Of a stretch of DNA of 64,000 nucleotides, positions 23,673 through 36,800 are shown in pieces. The notes under the pieces are model-generated. The model was not told the DNA's origin, searched no databases, and saw only the letters and a list, made by a program, of their open reading frames with translations. The first letter of the stretch is position 1, and each line of letters starts with the position of its first letter. A program made the position numbers and the translations under genes. The stretch comes from Daphnia pulex (Eukaryota; Arthropoda; Branchiopoda; Diplostraca; Daphniidae): the NCBI RefSeq assembly GCF_021134715.1, contig NC_060024.1:11098001-11162000 (forward strand), written 5' to 3'.

Positions 23673-24441
23673 ATGAAATTCGCCGCAGCCGTAAGTTAAT
23701 CCATTTCAACCCGTTTTTGGCGCTCATCGTATAGGCCTAAAAAAATGTGATTTCCGTTTTTTGCGCGGCTCGAATTCCAATTGCAATCAGCTCCTGTTGG
23801 TGACGATCCTGCTCTGCGCTACTGGAAGCGGAGATGCTGGTCAAAGTGGCAAAGGAAGAGGAGGCGGAATGCAGTCTCAGCCATCCTACGGTGGCCAACA
23901 ATCTCACGGTGGTGGCCGGCAGCCATCTTACGGCCAATCAGCGGTGCGTTCAACACTTCATTTCCCCATTGAAAAATTCATCTTTAAATAACAACCAAAA
24001 CTGTTTTCGTTTCATAGGCGCCGATGCAACACAGAGCTCCTTCGCAAGGAGGCAAAAGCAAAAGCAAAGGCAAAGGTCAGCAGCAACAAATGGTAAATAG
24101 ACAAACAAACCAAATAACCTAAGAGATGTAGAAACATTGACAAGAGAGATGTAATATTTTGACTTACACAGAGTTACGGACGACCGGCTGCAGCTCCTGC
24201 TAGGCCCATGTCTTCATCTTACGGTGGCTCGTCGGCACCGGCACCGGCTAAGCAGATGTCGGGATCCTACGGATCAGCGGCTCCGATGAACCACGGAATG
24301 GCCAGCATGCCGGCAGCTCACCAACAGCCCAAACCAGCAGCCACTCAATCGTCTTACGGTGGTGGCGGAATGGCCAAAGCGCCGATGATGCCTTCCTCTC
24401 ACGGTGCCGCCCGTCCACCCGCTTCTTCTTCTTCCTATTAA
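23673..24441 (+). CDS. Small secreted Ser/Tyr/Gly-rich low-complexity protein
   Basis: Four exons (23673-23690, 23791-23943, 24018-24092, 24172-24441) give 171 residues. The signal peptide MKFAAALLLVTILLCATGSG is split after six codons by intron 1. The mature part has repeated SYGG/SYGQ units (QPSYGG, RQPSYGQ, SSSYGGSS, SGSYGS, QSSYGG) and a basic patch GGKSKSKGKGQQQQ near residue 75. It ends ARPPASSSSY. After the signal peptide there are no cysteines and no folded domain. Such compositions occur in arthropod cuticle, silk-like and adhesive proteins; I cannot choose among them. A strong TATA box upstream suggests a tissue- or moult-specific burst of expression. Confidence 0.75.
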
Positions 24442-25404
24442 AAAAATAAGAAAAGAAAATTTATGTTTTGAGACTACTTGTTTCAAGTAGCGCAGTAAGA
24501 ACGTATCAAACAATCGCAATTTCCAAAATCAAGATTCCGTACCCAGTTCTAATCACCTTCATCTCTTTTTCCCCCCCTGCCGAGATATTATGACGGGCCC
24601 CATTAAAAGCGTTAAATTAGTGAAACAAACAAAACAAACAAGACGCGACGTCAAACAATGAGGTTTTTTTTCCAAATACTTCGAGCCAACTCTACATTTA
24701 TATTTAGAGTCATTAAATTGATTTCGAGTGCACGGATAATGAGGTGTCCGGTTTTTTTTTTTCTCTTTTTACATCAAATGATTTTTGTTTTCAGTTAACA
24801 ACATTTTTTTCTATTCTTGGAAAACTGATGTGATCCCTCCTTAGCCTTCAATAATACGCTGAATACATTCGCAATTTTTATCGCTAATTATGTTTGCTCT
24901 GCATGAGTTGAATTAAGCTAAGAATAAAATTGAGGAATGGACATGGGTTCATCCGACGGTCCCGTTGCAGGCGGTTCTACGTGAATGACAAGCGGAACTC
25001 TAATGTTTACCTCGGCCGGTTGATGTCGAGGATCGTCAAAATGTTGGGAAAAAAAATCCAAAAGAAAAGAAAAAGATATAATAAAAGAGATAGACATAAG
25101 GGAATAAAAAAAGTACATACACTCAAATAATCCAAGTTTTAAAGACTGCTGGGTCTGGGTGAAGGTACTCAAGGAGAGAGACGGCGGCGGCGGCAGCGGG
25201 ACACGATACGTGAAACGGGATGAAGTCAAAAATCAAAATGAAAAAGAACGAAGCGAAAAGAACATAAAGCGAAAAGAAAAAAAAGAAAAAAAAGAAAAAC
25301 ATCGAACAAATGCAAGTCCGTCCGTCGTAGAGTCGTCGGTGCCGGTGCATTCCCGGCGTTCCTCCACTTGATTATCATTCCGGCACGCATTGCAGCACGA
25401 CTTT

Positions 25405-25427
25405 TCTCTCTCTCTCTCTCTCTCTCT
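25405..25427. repeat. (CT)n microsatellite
   Basis: An uninterrupted CT dinucleotide tract of about 23 bases. Confidence 0.9.
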
Positions 25428-27210
25428 TTGCGTTTCTGCTGGCTGCTGCTGTTGTGTTTCGGAGTTGTCGTCAAATACACACACAAGCAGCGCCGCTCCC
25501 GCAACTCTCGAAATCTCCCCGGCGAAAATGTTCCACAAGGGAAAAAAAATCTCGTCGTCCATTGGACGTCGAGGTCGTGTCACAAAAGAAATAAAATAAA
25601 ATAAAAAATCAAATTTAATCAAATCTAATCAAATCACCAAATTGAATTTACACGTGAAATGTTTTTATTAAGAATAGGAAAGAAATCAAAAAAGGTTTGA
25701 TTTGATTTTTGATTTTTTGACAATCAAATTTTTTCTTATTAAGAAATAAAGAGAGGAGGAGGAGAGCCAGGACGAATGTTAAGGAAACGGTGGGATTTTT
25801 AATTGGAGGTCTGTCTGTCTCTCTCCGACAAGGAGAAAAAATTAAAAGGAAACTCAAAAAAAGAAGAAGAAGAAGACGCGGGAAGTTGTCACGAAACGAA
25901 CGCAATCTCGAATATCTCACATGCCAGCTGTGAGAGAGCTAGTCTGGCTCTCTCTCTCTACTCAAAGAAGTTCCTCTTTCCTGTATAGACTCCTAGCTGC
26001 TGCAGTCTAAATGGAGAGAAAAAAGAGAAAAGGAAGAAAGAGACAGAGATAGAGAGGACTGGCATATACAATGTCACCCAAGCTCTCGTTACACCCCCGT
26101 TCTGTGTGTCTACGCTCAAAACAACAACAACAACAACGGGAGCAAAAAAGGCGAATCTCCCAGTGTTGGCCGGGTCTAGGCAATTGCAAAAAAACGAAAT
26201 CAAAGCGAATGAGCGATGGGTCTTTTTGGAAAAAGCGCCAAAACGCAGAAATTGAAAAGCGAAATTCAAAAAACAAAATGGAAGAATGCGCTACGTATTT
26301 ATAAAACATTGGATAGATCAGGAGAGAAGAAGACAGACAGACGTATAGTATATATAACATTCTTTTCTGCGTTTCAAATTTTGATTCGATCGCAAGTCTC
26401 ACGGTTTTTTCGTTTCTTCTGTCTGGCGTAACTCTGTGCGTTTTTCTTTTGTTTCTTTCGGGAACTCTTTATCATCATCGAGGATGCGCGGATAAGACGT
26501 CGTGTGTACATACGCCGGTGTCGCCGTTGTGCTCTCTCTCTTCCTATCGTATCATATCAATGGCGGAGGATGGGCCCGGGAGGGAAATTTCAAATTTTCC
26601 CTCCCGAAAAAAAATAGAAAAATAAAATTGGAAAATGCCAAAAGATTTTGTCGAATAAGAATTTCTGTGTTTCAATTTGGTTGTTGTCGGATTTGGTTGG
26701 AGCCGACTGTCAATCACCATCATCCGGCGGCCCGGTGGGCGGATGCAGAGACTCTTCTTCAGTGAATCTCTCAATTTTAATAATCATCTAATAAGATAGA
26801 CATGATTTCTGCCGCGCCCCCTTCACCGCCTATAGAGCTAGGCCCAGCCCCTTGTCAGGAACCGTTTAAAAACAGTCCGGCCGCTCCCCTTCCGAGCTTA
26901 TATTATCCCCCTAATGCCTACATAATAGGACGTGTAATATCCCTTTTGCCAGTGGGTTGTATAGCTCGACTATAGCTCGACTACCCAAGTATTCCTTTTA
27001 GAACCCATTGAGAAAAGGTATTACGCTGCTTCTAGCTACAAACATATAAGCCCACATAAAAACACGGTGCGTAATATTTAAAAATAAAGAGAGCTTTTTC
27101 GAGGCTTTAACAAACAGCCAGGCCTGTTTTCCATTTTATCCAGCGCTATTCTTACTTTTTAAAAACATCTACAGCATTTTTAGAAAATATTATACAACTA
27201 CTTTTTTGTT

Positions 27211-27224
27211 TGGGGGGGGGGGGG
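27211..27224. repeat. Poly-G tract
   Basis: About 14 consecutive G residues after TTTGTTT. One of several G homopolymers in this window. Confidence 0.9.
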
Positions 27225-30200
27225 TTACACCGTGAAGGGTTGCGCATCATTCCGGCTCATCAAACGTCGTGTCATTATGATGTGAAAGGATATAGTTCAC
27301 TCACTTATAAACATTAGCCGACGGGGGCGAGCGACGCCGACGACGCCGACGCTGAGTTATTGAATGGAATCAACTGACTGTGTTAAAGGCTATACACACA
27401 GTCGACCCGTGTTTCTCCCAAGTAGCTCAGACTCTCGAGCTCCGCAAGGGTATATAGAGAAACACAACGAGGGATATACGCACACACACACATATTCAGA
27501 GATTCTTCAAGTGATTGAAATTCCGAGCGGGCCGGTAATAGTTTCGGGATGTCGGGGGCGCTCCCCCTCGCATCTCCTTTGCTGCACTGCAGCAGTGCCA
27601 CCGTGTACGGTCGAAGACGACAGAAGGTAACGATAGAAGATTATGTACCAGTAGGTAGTAGACAATCAACGACCCTGTTGATGACATGGCAGCATACGGA
27701 AGGAATAGAATCTAGATTTTCGGGATGGATGGAGCTGCTCCCCCAGCTCTCTCTCTGAACTGTAATATACATGTACATCTGTCGATAGAAGTGGAACCAA
27801 CTGCCAGCCAGACAGAGGCCTACGTGAAACATTCTAGACGATTTTGTTTTTTTGTTTCTTTTTAAATTTCGTGAGTTTGATTATTCGATGAACTTTGATG
27901 AAAGGAGAGAGAGACATTTTTCACGACCGGATTGTAGGTATACCGACCCCGTTGCATCAAGACATTCGATAGCTATTTTCCCGCGGTATGATTTCAAAAA
28001 ATGAAGAAAAGAAAAGAAAAAAAAAACGTGCGGGCGTGTAACATTTCTCCTGCCGTCTTTCTGCGTGAGAGCTTTTCATAGTAGCGTCACATACAATCCG
28101 TAGAGGAGAAGAAGAAGCTCAGTCAGTCAGTAGCCTCCGTCTTATATACGTATGCAAAGTCTTGAGTAACAGACGGGGGGAAAACAAGAGACGAGCATAG
28201 AGAGAAGAAGAAGAAGAAATGGGCAGGATAGAACCGCCGCCGCCCGGAGAATGTTCGGCATGCGTTCAACCTGACTGATGGCCACTTCCACCTTCTTCCC
28301 AACAGCATTCCCCAAATACGCAACAACAACAACAACAGCAACAATACACACACACAAAAGACGGCCGGATTTTCATGATTCTACACCGAAATGAAAATTT
28401 TCATCCAACCCCGAATCCAACCCAAAAAACAAACGAAAAATATTATTATTGATACTTTCTGCAGCATATCTCGACAATATTCTTCTTTAAATTAAATTAA
28501 ATTTAAAAAACAAAATTGGGAAAAGATTGATACTGGTGAAAAACCTCTAGATAAACAGCGTGCACCTTTCGGATGGAGCGGTATTAATCTAATATTATTA
28601 GATGGGCGAGTTGTGTCCAGCTATAAGAAAGAGAGAGAGTCGCTTTATAGTTTTCCTTTTCCCACGCGCATTCCTCGGCTACTGGACTGTCGATCCCCCG
28701 TGAAAGGAGCTCCGTCGTCCCGCAACGAATTTTTGTTCGTTTTTTTTTCTTTATTTTTTTTTTTACATTTTGAAATTCTGAACATTTTATTTTCGGCGTG
28801 AGAAGTCGCTTAATTTTTATCGTTTAGGATTACCATGATTTATACGACCGGTGTCGCCCAGTTCATTACAACTATCGATGATTAATGAACATTTAGACGA
28901 TGGCCGACGATGGCCGGGGCTAAATGAGTGATGCAACACTTTCTCACGACGACAAACAAAGAAATATGCGGCCATCGCAGTGGAATGTCTGGCCCATCAC
29001 GAACTCATCAAACTATCTATAACCCTTTGAATGAATATCAACCCAAATCTAGGCCTTTCCATTCGTCTAAACTTAATCATTTCTTTATTTCAAAAAGATA
29101 ATTGAACGATATTTTGAGGGCTCAATCAATTAAGCCGTATAAATTTGGAGGGGGTAAAACGAAAGTGAATTCAAATGAATTCAACTCGTTATGAGGGGGG
29201 GGGGAGAGATTTTAGTTGAACCAATCGCGTTGTGGGTTTGTTGTCGGAAAGCCGCAAGGAGGTGGAGGGGGGAGTCTGCGGAGCGATCCATCAAGACGGA
29301 AGCGGACAGGTCGACGGCGCGATATAATAAGAAAAAGAAGCGCAAGCGCGGGCGTGTGCGTACAGTTAAAACACACACACGCAAACGGCCAACAAGAAAA
29401 CCTGCCCAAGAAGAAGATAGGCGAAGAATAAGAAAAAAAACCGGAAGGGAAATCCAGTTGACGGATGATTGAGATCCATCACCGGAGGTCGAAACAAGAA
29501 GAAGAAAAAAGTCGATCGTGTCTAGCGAGCGCGCGCCGGGGCCGCAGGGACTTTTCTTCTTCCAGTTGCGCCAGTCACGCCTTTTGTCTGTCTGTCTGTT
29601 ATTATATTTCCCCTGTAAAACTGCGGTTGTTGTTGTATACAGTTCCTATTTATACACTAAATCTTCTTCTTCTTCGACATCGCCCTGCCGTATAGAAGTT
29701 GTCGTCTGTGACACTGCAGTTGGGGCGTCTATACTATGCGACTCTATACTGCGCGATGGTATTTTCCAATTATATCTACCCCCCTTTTCTCTCCTCCTCT
29801 TTCTCCCAACTCCCACCAAATGTCAAATTCGAGTGTCAACCGACCGGAACTTGCCGAGATTCGATTCCCATACATCCGGTCGTCTTCTTCTGTCATATTC
29901 CCCCCACTGGCGCTTTTCAATCTAATAGATGCATCGAGGGGGCTGGGCTTCCATCAGATCCATCCATCCAAGTTTTGAATAATGCAGGGAGAGACACAGA
30001 TTAGATGCGAGTGTGTGTGTGTGTCGGGGATTATTACGCGGGGCGGAGGGACAGCCCCCTTCCGATAGAAAAGGGGCGGAGCTTTGATAGGAGCCGACTA
30101 ACCAACGGTCGAGCGCGATGGCTCGATTCCGCCCGACAACTTTTGATATTTTCAAGTCCCCCCCTGCACACATCCCACCTTTCCCCCTTTTGGAAGTTGT

Positions 30201-30875
30201 GAGCGCAGGAGCCCCGCCCACCACAACTCGGTCGGCCCCTCCTCTGACGTCAGCACTTGGTGACACTGCCATCGAGATCCCTCCTCCTACCGTTTTTTTC
30301 CATCTCGTTCCATTCCGGTTGTTGTTGTTGTTCCCCTTCTGTCTACACGTAGAACGACAAAATAAACGCGAGCCAAAGGACCCGCCCAGTCTCGACCCAC
30401 CTCCCCCCCCCTCCCTCCTGTTTTTCACTTGTGCACAGGAGGAGTCCCTTTGAGGATTTAGGGGAACAACTTGGTAGTAACGGGCGACATTTGACACGAC
30501 CGACTTGATGCCGAGTGGACGGACGGCCAACTCGCTCCCAGTTTTCACCAAAAAAAAACCCCAACAAATTTGTTTTCCAATTGAAAATCACCAAATCAGA
30601 CAGAACCAAAAAATCTTGTGGGATTACCTGCGTTTTACAATCGACTTTGCCGCTAAAGTGACACACATTTCGTTCAAAAAACCTCCGTGCCAGTTATTAT
30701 TTTTTTTTTTTATTCAAAGTGTCGACCGTGTGTTTAGTGAGTGTTGAATTTCCCGCCAATAACCGCTCGTTTGAAAATTTGAAAAAAAAGTTTGTCGTTT
30801 CGATCTCGTCACCTTGTCTGCCCCCCCACCCAGTGAACGATTGAATTGATGATCAAAGGGGGTGGCGAGCGCACC

Positions 30876-33800
30876 ATGAGCTGTGCCCAAGTGATGTACC
30901 AGCCGTACGTGCCCTACTTGTCGTCTTACGACCGGTCGGCGGCCGCAGCAGCCGCCGCAGCCGCAGCCGCCGCCGCATCGGCCGCCGCCTCCAACGGAGA
31001 ATCACCCGAAAAGGTAAAAAAACCAAAAACTAATTTCATTTAACCCTCCGATTCTTTTCTCCTTCCGGACTGATTGAATTTTAAATTTCAACCAAATTAC
31101 GCACGCAGAAATATCGGCTGCATCACGACGGATTGACGGACACGGGGGCCGGCGGCTCAGAGAGCGCGGCCGCCAATTACGCCAGTAATTACCTGCTGCT
31201 GAGACCCAATTACTCGTCGGCTTCGACATCGTCGTCGGCCGTTCTCAACGGGCCCAGCAGCAGCAACACAAACACCTCGGCCGGAACGCCCGTGCCGGTC
31301 GGCTCCAATCCGTCGTCTCCGGTGGCCGGGCCGTCGTCATCTTCGGCCGGGACCAGCGGCGGAGTCCTGATGCTGGAAAACGTCTCGCCCGTGGGCAATC
31401 GATCGGGATCCTCCTCTTCGAATTCCCAGCACCTGATGGTCCAACAACATCAACATCATTTCCAGCAGCAACAACAACAGCAACAATCCAACGAGGATAT
31501 CAAACGCGACTTGTCCGATATGTGCGGCCAGCAATCGGCCGGCCAGCAGGAAAACATGCAAACCGATCACGACGCCGACGACTCCGACCTACACCACCAA
31601 CACCACCAGCAGCAGCAGCAACAACAACAACAGCAACAACAACAACACAAAGAAACGCAGTACATTTCGGCTAATTGCGTCGTCTTTATGAGCTACTCGG
31701 GCGACACGGCCTCGGTCGTCGACCAGCATTTCAGCCGGGCCCTCAACTCGACTCAGCCGGAAAGCGCCGGCGGGAACAGCGGGTCGCCCTACGCCGACGC
31801 CTCATCCGCCGGCAGCAGCAGCGGCGGCGGCGGCAACAACAGTCAGAAAACCTCGTCGGGGATTTCTTTAGTTAAAAGTAAGTCACAAACTTTTTTAAAA
31901 AACAAATTCATTTGAAAGAAAAAGTGGCTTGAGGGGTCGTTAGTTACAAGTCGCTTTAAAGGAGGGAGGCGCACGCGCTCGTTACCGGACAAAACATTTG
32001 AATGAACTTGGTAGCTGAAGGGGAGGCTGATTTTGTGTGTGTCTACTCGTTTAACGACCTTTAGTTTTTTTCAAAAAAGAAAAAGAGAAAAAAGATTGAC
32101 GGATTTCTTCCAAAAGTGACTTTGTGTGTGCAATCGACTGTGTGTGTGGAGTAACAATATTCAAATCTAGCTAGCTCTATACAAGTTGGAGAGAGAGAGA
32201 AAAAGAAACAAAAGCTTGTATAGTCGTTTTCGTCTTGTACACACGTCGCATTTGGACAGGCTAGCAAACACCCGGAGAATCTATCCTCTGCCCTTCTTCT
32301 TTTCAATTCAATTCAATTCAAAAAAAGAAAAGAAAAGAAGGGAAAAAGAGATTAGCATCATCATCACATGTACTAACACACAGAGGGGGGAAGAAAGAAA
32401 CGGGTTTCCTTTTTCTTTCTTTTTTCGGTTGTTGAGGGAATTCGACTCTAGTCGAACCGAATCAAAAGCCGACGTGAGCCACATTGAATCCAAAAGCCAA
32501 CTGGGAAAGTGTGAGGAAACATCACAAATGATCTGATGGCCAATGTGTTTCCCTTCTCTCAACTTGATTTGCACAATGTTTTAAACGAGAGAGTCGTATG
32601 GTCCGCCATCTGGAAATAGCGCGACAACAGGTATCTGCTTTAGGGGTACATGCCAGTTGTTTAATCATCGGATGGGGAGAGAACAGGTCTTCTTACTTTG
32701 AGCGTTTTAAATTTAGCTTCTGCCAGAACTTCTTCTTCTGTTTTTCCTTTCGGGTTTTATAAGCAGCAGCTGCTGCTGCTGTTTGTGGCTGTTTCGATAT
32801 CGAAACGCAATCTCTCCCACCGAATCAATCAAGAATTCCAATACGTATGTATCAACTGATGTGTCCTGTCTCTCCAAACTCGCCAAAAAGAACATATTTT
32901 TTTTAATGACGGAGAAGAAAAACAACTCAAAAAGACAATGACGAACGCAACGGGCAGGTTTTCTATTTCTCTCTCTATACTTTCCCAAATAACGTCGCCC
33001 GTGTGTGTGATTGTGTGTGTCGCTTTTCTTCTTTTGTCTTTTTTTTCTTCACTTGATTCGCCTGGAGAAAAACAAGAAACTGGGCGACTCTATACGTTGC
33101 ATATACCAGGCAGCCGGGCCAGCAAGCGCCCAGCCAGCCAGCAGCACACACAGTCACACACATTCCATTCCGACATGTCGGATGCTTATCGGCTTCGTAT
33201 CCTTTGGCCTCGTCGATTCATTTTCTTCTTTTTTCTTTTTTTGAATTTCCCTCCTAAATAAATAAAAAAGAAGGGCCTCCTCCTCCTCCACCAGCTCTCT
33301 ACTCTCACAATAACACTATTACAAAAACACAAGAAAAGTACACACACACACACACATCTCTACCCAGTGTGTGTGTATATATAGCTTTTTTAGAGATTGT
33401 GGGGCGGGATCAATCTCTGCATCACATCACGAAATCATCCATCAAATCCGCCCGCCTATTTCCCCCCCCCCTTTTTGGCTAGGGGTAAAATAAAAAATAA
33501 AAATAAACGAAAAATTTTTATTTCATTTTTCAAACCAAAAAAATAAAATTCAACCGGCCGACTTCTACAATTTACTATTGGGTTTGTTGGCTAGCGCACC
33601 CGTTTTTTTTTTCTTTTATAAAACCATTTTTTTGTTTTATTCCTGTACTCCGTTGCAGTAGAATATTTCGACATCAAAAGAAAGAGAAAGGGAAACGTCT
33701 ATAAGTGAAATAACAACTGGGAAAAAAAAGGAGAGAGACGATATGGATTGGATTTTTTTCCGGGGATGGATGGCATTTTTCGAATATCAACGGCCGGTCC

Positions 33801-36800
33801 CGCCGTCAAATTCCAATAAAGAAAAGAAGAACGAATCTATCTCTATTCCTAACACACACACACACATCCCTTCCAGCCATTTTGATTGTTTCTCTCCCGT
33901 CCATCCGTCCGTCTATAGTAGTACACTACCCTTTTTTTGATTCCCCCCTCCCGTCTGCGTTCAAAATGTCGATCGAGCCGCCAGATCGCCGGCCACGTCA
34001 GGTGATGGAGCACTTGGGGCGCGATAGAACCGATGGATTACACACACACGGGTTCCATCCATCCATGATGATGACCGCCCAGCGAGATGATCTCTTAACT
34101 GGCCAACTGGTTGTTGGGTTTGGTTGGGGTGCCCCGTCTGGCGATGCCCGTCTGTCGGATCAAAAAAAACGATCGAAACAATTTTTCCCACCAACAGTCC
34201 AGTCTCTTAACAGTAAAACAAAAAAATCGGAATCCCAAATAGAAAAGGCGATAGGATCGTCCGACTTGGCATTTCAGCATCCGACTCTCGGATTCTATGA
34301 CCAGAAGAAGAGGAGGAGGAGGAGGAGGACAGGCGACAAAGTTTCACGTTCGAAATCGCTGAATGGTGTGCGACTATCGAAGTGAACGATCGATAAAAAA
34401 CCAAATACCTTCGCATCCTCGCAGCCAAAGGAGAGAAAAGAGAAGAGAAGGAGATCCTGTTTACATTTTCCGAGTAGTTAGACACACAGAGTCAGTAGGA
34501 CAACAACAAGAGTCTCTCTTTCTGCTTTCCTCTTTTCTCCCATCCAAACGCCATCGCCTCTGATGATCTGACACATAACAACCACCACAACAGCAACAAC
34601 AAACAAGAAAAAGAAGAAAAAAAAAGACAGGAGAGACGTGTGATTCTCCCATTTTTTCTTTTCCTGACCGTATCTTGTTGGGAAATCATCTTTTTCACGT
34701 ATCGACGCGTTGCCAGTTACACGTTCGCATTTGATTTTTGAAACTCTGGCGCGAGTTTCTTACCCAACAAATATTTAAAAAAAAGAAAGAAATGAAAACT
34801 CGTGTCAAAAGAAAAAGAAATAACCTGATTCAGAAAAACGAACTGGATTCAAATGGTTCCATTGATAATCAAGCGCCGCCGCTTTGCTACCCAACCCACC
34901 CAGCACCACCGACATTCCCGACAGTTGGGAAATCACGCCGTTATAGTCCAGTATAGGCCTCGATTGGAATGAATAATTTCATATTTTTTTTTATTGTGTT
35001 CACAACCCCTGGGAAAAACAAAAGAAATAAGAAAACCCAAGAAGAAAAATATGAATAAATAAAAAGAAACAAATGAAAGCTTTTTGGTCGCGCTGTGTGT
35101 GTCGCCGACCGATCAAAAGATATTTTCGTTGTTGTTGTTGCTGTTGTTAGTTGTTGTTGTTTGGTTGTTTGATAATTTTCCCTATACGGTAGGACAAAAG
35201 AAAGTCACCGACAGCCCCTCCGCTACCCAATGACGTACACCAGCACCAGAGAGAGCAGAGACGGACCCAAAAGCCAAAAGGTTCCGTTCGTCGTCCGTCA
35301 TTTTCGTTCGTTCGTTCGGGACACGCACTGGGAAAAAAAAATGAGAGACAATGGCTTATGCTGTGCGCTTCTATATACCGCCGGGGGAGAAAAACAAGGA
35401 GGGGGGGAATCTATTTTCAAACTTTTGCGCACTATTCAAATCATAAATTGATGGCCAGTCCAGGGAGAAAAGGAAAAGAAGAGAGCGCGGCTTCTCCGCC
35501 ATTTGTCTTTAGAGAGAGAAATTTCGCAGTTGCACTACTCACGTCCTATATGTTATCCATTGGTATCGTGTACAGAATATTACCTCCTGTTTCTCTTTTT
35601 TTAATTTTTCAATGTTTCTAATAACGGCCCGCGAATTTTCCAATGTTTAAAAAAACAAAACAAACAAATACTGGAAAGGAAAACTGGATTTGTTTCATTT
35701 CGCCGCCGGAAGAGTTCTCCGAAAACTCGGACGTTTTACAAAGGCTTTGGCTGATGTAACCACACGTCTTGGAGACTATCCTGCGAGTCTGTATATAAGT
35801 GCCTGCGTCCAATCGTGAAAAAATGGACATTTCACAAAAGTAAAAAAAAAAAGCAAAATCAGAAACGGCAATCAAAAACCCGTTTCTGATTGCGAACAAG
35901 TCAATGGAGAAAACCCAATGGAATTGGACATTTTCTCGTTCACTAATCTGCAGAGAGAGTCTATATGACGCAATGTCCAACCGTTCAAAAAAAAAGATGA
36001 ACTCCCGAACAAAATAAAAATGGCCAAAAATGAGAAGGTCTGACCACCATCGAGAATCTCTTTCTCTGTGTCGGCGAAATAGAAAATCAAATCAAAAAGA
36101 GCAAAAAATAGAAAGAAAATAAAAAAAAGATGACACAACGTCCTCTGCCCAGCGTGATGAATAACCTGGCAGTTTTTATCCCGTTGTCTCTCTCTCTTCT
36201 CTTATTCTTTTTCTCCAAAGGAGACACATGCACATAATGTCATTCATTTTTTACTCTAGTCGACCAAGTCGGCTGTCATCGTAGCGACCGACTCGTTTTC
36301 TTCCTCTTTTGATAAATTCGACGACTGCGCTACTGCATCTTTTCCTTTTTCCCACCATTTTTAGTTTTACCTTCTTTTTCGGTTGGCGAGGGATGGAAAG
36401 GTTCTTTTTTCCCCCCTGGAAAAACAGACTGTCGGGTTGGTTGGGTTCAGGGGGGCCCCTCTTTAACCGAAAAGCCGCCGCCGCCGCTGCCGCCCAGGAC
36501 TCGATGGAAAGAAGAACACAAATACCAGTAGCAGGTAGTTGTTGTTGTTGTAGTAGTAGTGGAGTGGTAGCAGTGGTCGAGGGATGTACGACATCGGCAA
36601 GAACAAGGCCCGGCCAGCAACTAAATCAAAATGCGTAAAAATAAAATAGATGAATATTACATATTATTTTTAGCTGGCGAGACACACACACATGAGCATT
36701 TGAATCGAAATAAAGGCGGCAGCAGCTTCATTCCCGACAAGAGAAAATGGCTGGGGGTGAATCAAAAAATGATCGGAATGCCAAGAACTCAGCCGAGAGA

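Larger units (their letters stand above)
24442..30875. other. 6.4 kb non-coding region upstream of vestigial
   Basis: No coding exon or RNA gene is supported. Many open frames here are products of purine- or pyrimidine-rich simple sequence (CT tract at 25405-25427, AAG/GAA-rich runs near 25260 and 25860, poly-G at about 27211-27224). The last kilobase is GC-richer, with a perfect TGACGTCA at 30245-30252, and probably contains the vestigial promoter and 5' UTR. I could not place the start site. Confidence 0.45.

Noticed and set aside
24918-30004. Many open frames of 60-130 codons on both strands in the vestigial upstream region
   Set aside because: They follow simple repeats (poly-K/R on one strand, poly-F/L/S on the other) and show no domain or splice structure.
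30846-30875. In-frame upstream ATG that would extend Vestigial by ten residues
   Set aside because: The downstream ATG at 30876 has a better Kozak context, and MSC-x-x-VMY matches the conserved Vg N-terminus.
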